Positions 8,599 to 13,185 of a stretch of 13,185 nucleotides of DNA are shown here, piece by piece. Within the stretch, counting starts at the first letter, position 1. Each line of letters opens with the position of its first letter. The notes under the pieces were generated by a model, which saw only the letters and a program-made list of their open reading frames with translations, was not told where the DNA came from and made no database searches. A program made the translations under genes and the position numbers. The stretch is from Podila epigama (Eukaryota > Mortierellomycota > Mortierellomycetes > Mortierellales > Mortierellaceae), in contig JAAAVE010000818.1 of the NCBI GenBank assembly GCA_015679605.1, forward strand, positions 1-13,185, in the 5' to 3' direction.

Positions 8599-8829
8599 AA
8601 AACGATTTTGTCTAGCCTTGATTAAAAGACATACGCTCGGGAGTTCTGTCTCTCTCTCTTTGATTTTTTTTTAAATGCTTTTATTTCTGCCTAGGCACCA
8701 AGAACAAGTTCGAGACGAGAAAAAAGGGGGGGAAGTAAAAATGGGGAACAATGCTTCCATCATCTTTTTCTTGAGAGATTTTTTTTTTTGAATAACTTTC
8801 TTTCTCTGATCCAGAAAAAAAAAAAGGAT
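8599..8829. other. Convergent 3' region between the H3 variant and eS7 genes
   Basis: 231 bp between two converging stops, with T and A homopolymers near 8665, 8780 and 8815 and a G7 run near 8727. Nothing coding is seen. The only AATAAA-like signal close to the eS7 end overlaps its stop codon (minus strand, 8834-8829). Confidence 0.5.
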
Positions 8830-10376
8830 TTATTCGGAGTGGTGAGCGGGGAACTCGAAGACGACCTCCTTGCCGGTCAAACGGCGGTAGACAGCGCAGA
8901 AGGTATCGAGCTTGTACTCCAAAGAGGTAGAGTCCTTGGCATCGAGGAAGCTATTATTTTGGACATGAATGATATGAAAAGATATGAATTAGCGGATGGC
9001 AAAAACAAAAAATATACTGAAATCCTTGATATTTGGGCATCCATCACGTTCACAAAGTCCATTCTTTCCTGAAGAAAATGAAGCTCTTTTCTTCGTCCTG
9101 GATAAAAAAAGCCCAAAACCACAAATGTTGCCTTGGAAGATCTGTGTGGAAAGAAAAAATCACCAAAAAATACTTACACCTTGATGATGCGCTTCTGGTC
9201 AGTCTGGACACGGGTGCGCTTGCCGGTGATCTCGGTGGGGTAGACCAAGTCCTCCAAGAGCTTCTCGTGGACAGAGGTGAGAGTGCGAGAGCGGGGGCGC
9301 TGCTGCTTGGCACGGGAGTTGCGGGTGGGCTTGGCCATGATGCGGCGCTGGGCAACAAAGACGACGTGGCGGTCAGAGAACTTCTTCTCGAGCTCACGGG
9401 TGAGTCTAGTATAAAGAGAACAATCATTGTACCTTGTCAATATCGAATTTTGGGAGATCCTGTAGATCCTGTAGTACGCCATACACCAGATATTTTTTTC
9501 CTTTCCACATCGAAATAAAAGACAATGAACAGTAGCGACATGTTACCTGGCCTGGATCTTGTGGAAAGCCTTCAACTGGGGAACGGGAACGAAGATAACA
9601 ATGGCCTTCTTGCCGTTGCCGGTCTCGACCTGATCATTTCGTTGTAATAAGGGGATAAATTTTGGTCAGCCGCAAGAACTTCTTTGCATGTTGGTCATAA
9701 TTTGTCAGTTCAAGATGTGCCGATGTGCTGTTTATGGAGAAAAGCCGTGTCCTCGTTGTCCAAGAGCTGTTTCGCTTGATTGGTCCTGTATATGGTTTCT
9801 CATAAATACGCCGTGTCGATCCTTGAAAAACGTCGTATTTGTGGGTTCGAAGCAATATTTGTGGGTCGTCACAGTAGGGTTGTTGGCCTGCGATAGTAAC
9901 CTTGAGACGTTTTCACATCACACTGTGGGTTCAAACGCAATTCGTCTTCCTGACAAACCCTTTGCAGAAAGGTGATGAATCAAAGGTTCGCCATGACTAT
10001 TGGTGACAATTCCTGTTGCTTTGTCGGTTTCTGCAGATTCATTTCTGCTTGCTTGCTATTTTCAAGCTTCTTGGATCCATGTCAACTATGCTACCTCATT
10101 GTCATCCATGAAACTATGCGCCTCCATGCCATTTCTGGTGACAACTGTTGACAAGTTACTGTCTCTAATATTGTGTTTTTTGTTTTCCTGTCCTTGCGGG
10201 GGGGTTGCACGTCAGTCTCAGTCTTGACGACTCACCTCCTTGGCGCTCGAGATCTGAAGAGGCTTGAGCTCCTTCTTCAAGTCGTTGACGTTGTTCTCCA
10301 AGTCGAAAAGAGCCTGAGCAACGGAGAGCTCGATCTCATCAGCAGGGCCGTTCTTGGCAATCTTGTGGCTGGCCAT
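8830..10376 (-). CDS. RPS7: 40S ribosomal protein S7 (eS7)
   Basis: Component of the small cytosolic ribosomal subunit, needed for 18S rRNA maturation. Exons in transcript order: 10376-10236, 9629-9547, 9405-9178 and 8950-8830 (573 nt, 190 aa, normal length). It begins [20 protein letters not shown]. It contains [40 protein letters not shown], the basic segment [33 protein letters not shown] and the C-terminal [14 protein letters not shown], all eS7 hallmarks. The ATG sits in a good context (AAATATGGCC). Donors are GTGAGT, GTAACA and GTAAGT, and all phases close. Codon use is strongly C-ending, as expected for a highly expressed gene. Intron 1 is 606 nt, much longer than introns 2 (141) and 3 (227). 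The gene converges on the H3 variant. Confidence 0.97.
9630..10235 (-). other. Long first intron of the eS7 gene
   Basis: A 606-nt intron directly after the exon coding residues 1-47. Ribosomal protein introns often carry snoRNAs or regulatory elements, so I searched both strands by eye for box C (RTGATGA) and box D (CTGA) in the right order and spacing and found no convincing pair. It does hold an imperfect inverted repeat (TTTATGGAGAAA at 9731 against TTTCTCATAAA at 9797) and repeated TATTTGTGGGT words near 9836 and 9856. No coding frame is supported. Confidence 0.8.
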
Positions 10377-10702
10377 ATTTGTCTACGATTCCCAATCCAT
10401 GTGCAATAAAGAGTTGATGTAGAGTTTATCCCGAGTCATGATTTGATGATGGTGTCGATTTGTTTGATGATTACGAGTCCATGAGTATTATGTTGATTTT
10501 TTTGGTTCCATGAAAATGAAATTCGCCCATAAATTTCCGGTATGATCCCGCAGAGTGTTCGATTCCATTAACGAGTTTTGAAAAAAGTGTCATAAGTCGG
10601 CAAATGGCATAGAGTTGAAAAAAAGAATAAAAAAAAAGATACGGAAATGATCAGCATGGACGGCTTCCTCATTGACAAAACGGATATATCGAACGGCAAT
10701 AC

Positions 10703-10731
10703 TTCATCCATGACTTTTTTCGATGGATGAA
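10703..10731. repeat. Perfect 9-bp inverted repeat with 11-nt loop
   Basis: TTCATCCAT at 10703-10711 and ATGGATGAA at 10723-10731 are exact reverse complements, separated by GACTTTTTTCG. The element lies about 330 bp upstream of the eS7 ATG and could be a dyad binding site or a hairpin. Confidence 0.8.
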
Positions 10732-10908
10732 TAGCTTTTCTGTCCTTTATCGTGATGGATTGCTTCTTTTCTTCCCCCACTTGTATCGACAAAAAAAATC
10801 CGCCCCCCGATTCTTACAGAGAATTTGGGAAAGAAGGAACTCCCCAATCACGGGCCGCGCTCATTTTCAGCAACGCAGAGGGGGGGAGCACGCACACCAC
10901 TCAACGCG

Positions 10909-11076
10909 ATGGATAGTTTGATCACGTGGATTTCAGATTTAATTTTTCAACAACGGGTTGAACGCGCAGATCACCCTTTTGGCTATCTGGCTAAATCTTC
11001 TTCCATTCCATCCAGCCTTCCTTTCCGTTTGCAATTGAGAGACAACTCGATATTAGAAGACTACATGGAGTATTGA
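10909..11076 (+). CDS. Doubtful small ORF, 55 codons, no recognised family
   Basis: ATG 10909 opens a frame beginning MDSLITWISDLIFQQRVE and ending at TGA 11074-11076, with protein-like composition. The first half is amphipathic and the end is acidic (ILEDYMEY). It could instead be a first exon. A donor-like GTATTG sits at 11070, a perfect TACTAAC branch-point word at 11090-11096, and an AG at 11146-11147 followed by an open 37-nt stretch ending CAG|GTACGA at 11185. The phase of that join is open, but I could not follow the gene further. I know no homolog. It may equally be chance sequence in the intergenic region. Confidence 0.2.
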   Translation: MDSLITWISDLIFQQRVERADHPFGYLAKSSSIPSSLPFRLQLRDNSILEDYMEY

Positions 11077-11539
11077 ACCCAGGAGCTGTTACTAACATGG
11101 TCCCTGGGTATGCAAAATAATCTTGGCCTGGACAAGATAATAAAAAGATCTGTTCATGTCTTTCATTCTCTCACAACGGTCCAGGTACGAATCCTAGTCT
11201 AGGAGCATTAGCGATGAGAAAACAGATCTTTTTGCAAAGAACAAAAAAGCATCTGCATCGAATGGGATATGCCAATCATGTTGAATAAAAGGCGTCTTCT
11301 TTTATCCCCTTCCTTCGCCTTTCCTTCTTTGATATTATTTGCCCCGTGAGCAAAGCAAACGGGGGAGAAAGACCAAAATTCAATCGAATGGTCAATCGGT
11401 TATTTCCGAATTGTGGATTTGCGTGCGACTCTTGTTCATGCACTCCACACTCTTTCACACACCTCAAGTTACGCATGGGAACTATTTGACAGTTTTGCAT
11501 TCATTCCAATGGACAATGTACCTGCTCAACTCGCTGTTG

Positions 11540-11557
11540 GTGTGTGTGTGTGTGTGT
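11540..11557. repeat. (GT)9 microsatellite followed by a T9 tract
   Basis: Alternating GT for 18 nt, then CTG and nine T ending TTAG. On the plus strand this mimics a strong 3' splice acceptor, but no flanking exon is supported. Confidence 0.9.
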
Positions 11558-11806
11558 CTGTTTTTTTTTAGACCTTGTGCAACGCTCTTTTTTTTTTTTT
11601 TGCTTGATCTGACAGTCAGGCTGTTGTACGTCTTGCCCCCCCATTCTTGCTCACGCCTACTTCTGCTTATTCCACTGATTTTTCTCATCACTGCTATCTC
11701 GGAAAAAAGGTCTGATCCAATGCTTCGGTTTTTACTCTTCGTTTTGCTTCTTGAACAAACCCCCACGTTTGAATCATACAATGTGATCCTCCCTCATGTT
11801 CGCATT

Positions 11807-11844
11807 CATGATGCATCATGGCATCATTGCATTATTGCATTCTC
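11807..11844. repeat. 14-bp perfect palindrome leading into GCATYATT repeats
   Basis: CATGATGCATCATG at 11807-11820 equals its own reverse complement. Its right half begins a run of 8-bp units: GCATCATG (11813), GCATCATT (11821), GCATTATT (11829) and a decayed GCATTCTC (11837). It lies about 340 bp before the PWWP-gene ATG. Confidence 0.85.
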
Positions 11845-11910
11845 CTGCCTTCAATATGGTATTTTCTTTCACCATTGCTGACAAACATGTCCTTGAACTC
11901 GTTTGAAAAA

Positions 11911-11916
11911 TATAAA
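11911..11916 (+). promoter_or_regulatory. Possible TATA box
   Basis: TATAAA followed by GCGCG, about 265 bp upstream of ATG 12179. On the opposite strand CATATAAAAAG lies at about 11929-11939. Either could serve a transcript; no start site is visible. Confidence 0.25.
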
Positions 11917-12178
11917 GCGCGTATGTTCTTTTTATATGGGATAGAAACGTGTAGCAACGACAATTGTTGTGATTACTAGTGGTGATGAGATGAGACACTA
12001 CGATTTCTTTCCCGTTCCTGACAAGTGGTTGCTGTCCCAGTAGACATGTTGGGCCACGGGCCGTTGCACGAATTGACCCAGCAGGAGGTGGTGACACAAC
12101 ACAGGGCTGTTCTTTTTGTTGCTTGCAACTGGAACATGATCGGATACGATGTTCTGTTGACAAGAATAGGAGGGGTTG

Positions 12179-13185
12179 ATGGAGGCTGCAAGTGAGGCTG
12201 AGGGTGAGGCTAAGAGTGAGAGTGCGAGTGCGAGTGAGAATGAGAAAGAAGAGAAAAGAAAAAGCAAAGTGTCTCCTACGAAAAGAAATAAAACAATGAC
12301 CACAATGCCATTGCCATTGCTTCACACTTGTTCTGTGCCTCCAACAATTTCACACAATCCAAAAGTTAAAATCACTGCAGATCCAACTCTCTTTCTTAAG
12401 TCTTTCTTAGGTGGGACGGTCTTTTTTTTTTTTTTTTTTTTTCCTCCCTTCTCTCTTTCTCTTCTCTCTTTTCTCTTCTCCTTCTTCTCACTTCACTCAC
12501 ACTTCGATTGTATACTGCGCCTGTGCTTCCTCTTCCACACGAACAACGCCGGTATTTCGAGGCCGAGATGTCGTCTTTGTGGATCCTCTTGGTATGTTTC
12601 CAAAAGACCGCCAGTTATATATTCGTTTCCATAGTGATGTACAAGAATATGTATTGAATATCATATCAAAAGTTCAAGGGTGGCAATCAACGAAAGGGAA
12701 ACCCCATGTTAACTGAACCATTGTTCATTTCTTTATTGTTCCTGTTGTAGATGAGACCATGGGCTATTGGTGGCCAGCCATGGTGAGTCTAATTGTCCCG
12801 CCCCCCTTCCACCTTCGTCCATTCGTTAGCCTAGCCGTACCTAGGCCTTTGGGTCAGCTTTGTACATGCAGACCAGTCCTCCCCTCCCATTCCTTCTGCT
12901 TCAAACAACACCAACATGGAGACTGAATGAAGAGGAGTGTGATTCCTAGCCAGGTCAATGGCGAGCATCACTAACGACTAGGAAAAAAAAATATAATTCC
13001 TTTGCTGGCTTTTCCAATTAGATTGTACCTGTCCCCGAGATCGACTCTTCAATGGAGATTACCACTCTCAATGCAGGCGAGTGCCTCGTCAAGTATTTTG
13101 AGGACAATACCTATTCGGTGGTGCCAATGACCGACCTGCAGCCTTTTGTCCCCACCACGATCCCCTTTCTCGAATACGAACTGGC
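12179..13185 (+). CDS. PWWP-domain protein, 5' part (cut by the window end)
   Basis: PWWP domains are chromatin readers of methylated histone lysines and DNA. Model: exons 12179-12410, 12562-12591, 12751-12782 and 13022-13185 onward. The last three are well supported: RDVVFVDPL + DETMGYWWPAM + IVPVPEIDSSMEI. They join in phase and form a PWWP core with YWWPA for PWWP, then CLVKYFEDNTYSVVPMTDLQ and PF, the conserved second half. The first exon is less sure. It starts at the first ATG after an in-frame stop, encodes an acidic Ser/Glu-rich low-complexity segment (EAASEAEGEAKSESAS) and a basic patch, and ends G|GTGGGA. That donor is weak but gives the correct phase into exon 2 across a 151-nt intron containing T21. 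Introns 2 and 3 are 159 and 239 nt. At least 152 residues are visible; the rest lies to the right. Confidence 0.75.
12183..12245. repeat. Degenerate hexamer (GAGGCT / GAGAGT / GCGAGT) repeat
   Basis: About ten imperfect 6-bp units in the proposed first exon of the PWWP gene. In the plus frame they give alternating Glu, Ala and Ser. On the minus strand they read as long Leu/Ser frames that imitate signal peptides. Confidence 0.75.
12422..12442. repeat. T21 homopolymer within a long pyrimidine tract
   Basis: Twenty-one consecutive T, followed by about 70 nt of nearly pure C/T. No AG occurs from here until 12560-12561, so this fits the polypyrimidine tract of the acceptor that opens exon 2 of the PWWP gene. 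Homopolymer length is also a common source of assembly error. Confidence 0.85.

Larger units (their letters stand above)
10377..12178. other. 1.8-kb region without a confident gene; promoter region of eS7 (-) and of the PWWP gene (+)
   Basis: The left part is the eS7 promoter and 5' UTR on the minus strand. The right part should contain the PWWP-gene promoter on the plus strand. Between them are one possible 55-codon ORF (10909), a 9-bp hairpin repeat (10703-10731), a (GT)9 run, T runs, a 14-bp palindrome with GCATYATT repeats (11807-11844), a TATAAA (11911-11916) and a GC-richer block (about 12030-12170) open in several frames. None of the long frames that cross the T-rich stretches resembles a protein. 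Confidence 0.55.

Noticed and set aside
9836-9945. tRNA T-arm-like words GGTTCGAAGC and GGTTCAAACG in the eS7 intron
   Set aside because: No matching A box, acceptor stem or anticodon arm could be found around either.
9950-9980. CTGA followed by GTGATGA (box D'/C'-like) on the plus strand of the eS7 intron
   Set aside because: It is antisense to the host transcript and lacks an outer C and D box at suitable distance.
11100-11210. Structured RNA suggested by CCTGGAC…GTCCAGG and TCCTAG-T-CTAGGA inverted repeats
   Set aside because: The arms are short, the loop of the first is about 50 nt, and no tRNA, 5S or spliceosomal RNA signature fits.
11339-11881. 180-codon plus-strand frame with hydrophobic stretches
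   Set aside because: The hydrophobicity comes from T-rich and (GT)n tracts, with no ATG at the stated beginning that fits a gene and no homology pattern.
11998-12303. Minus-strand frame with an apparent signal peptide (…LALALSLLASPSASLAAS…)
   Set aside because: The signal-like part is the antisense of the GAG-hexamer repeat in the PWWP first exon, and the frame has no ATG.

Overview
This is a gene-dense stretch of a fungal nuclear genome. Seven protein genes can be recognised. Six are split by short introns, mostly 90-240 nt, with GT..AG borders and branch-point-like CTAAC or CTCAAC motifs. The protein set (mitochondrial respiratory subunits, a Mediator kinase, a fungal-type mitochondrial Met-tRNA synthetase, a ribosomal protein, a histone H3 and a PWWP protein) and the intron style point to a filamentous or early-diverging fungus. 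Long T or A runs and pyrimidine-rich 5' regions make Mucoromycota my best guess, but this is an inference from style and not proof. I see no bacterial operon, mobile element, CRISPR array, tRNA or rRNA.

Layout, left to right. 1-107: probable last exon of an unidentified gene (+). 261-1085: NDUFA2/B8-type subunit of respiratory complex I (+, 3 exons). 1608-3455: Mediator kinase CDK8/Ssn3 (-, 7 exons). 3878-5270: Rieske iron-sulfur protein of complex III (-, 3 exons). 5600-8099: mitochondrial methionyl-tRNA synthetase (+, 7 exons, one GC-AG intron). 8212-8598: an intronless, divergent histone H3 (+). 8830-10376: ribosomal protein eS7 (-, 4 exons). 10377-12178: 1.8 kb without a confident gene, holding one doubtful small ORF and several repeats. 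12179-13185: 5' part of a PWWP-domain gene (+), cut by the window edge.

Many large open frames on the opposite strand are shadows of these exons. The NDUFA2 start became clear only after finding its first exon at 261-334, which joins across a 440-nt intron to the exon at 775. The Rieske and Met-tRNA synthetase genes share a 329-bp divergent promoter region, so two nuclear genes for mitochondrial function start back to back. NDUFA2 is a third mitochondrial gene in the window.

The most interesting item is the H3-like gene. The histone fold is intact and has the canonical loop-1 length, so it is not CENP-A-like. Lys9 is replaced by Ile, and about eight residues around the Lys27 region are missing. 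I found no convincing previously undescribed multi-gene system. The remaining observations concern splice-site use, promoter inverted repeats and intronic tandem repeats.
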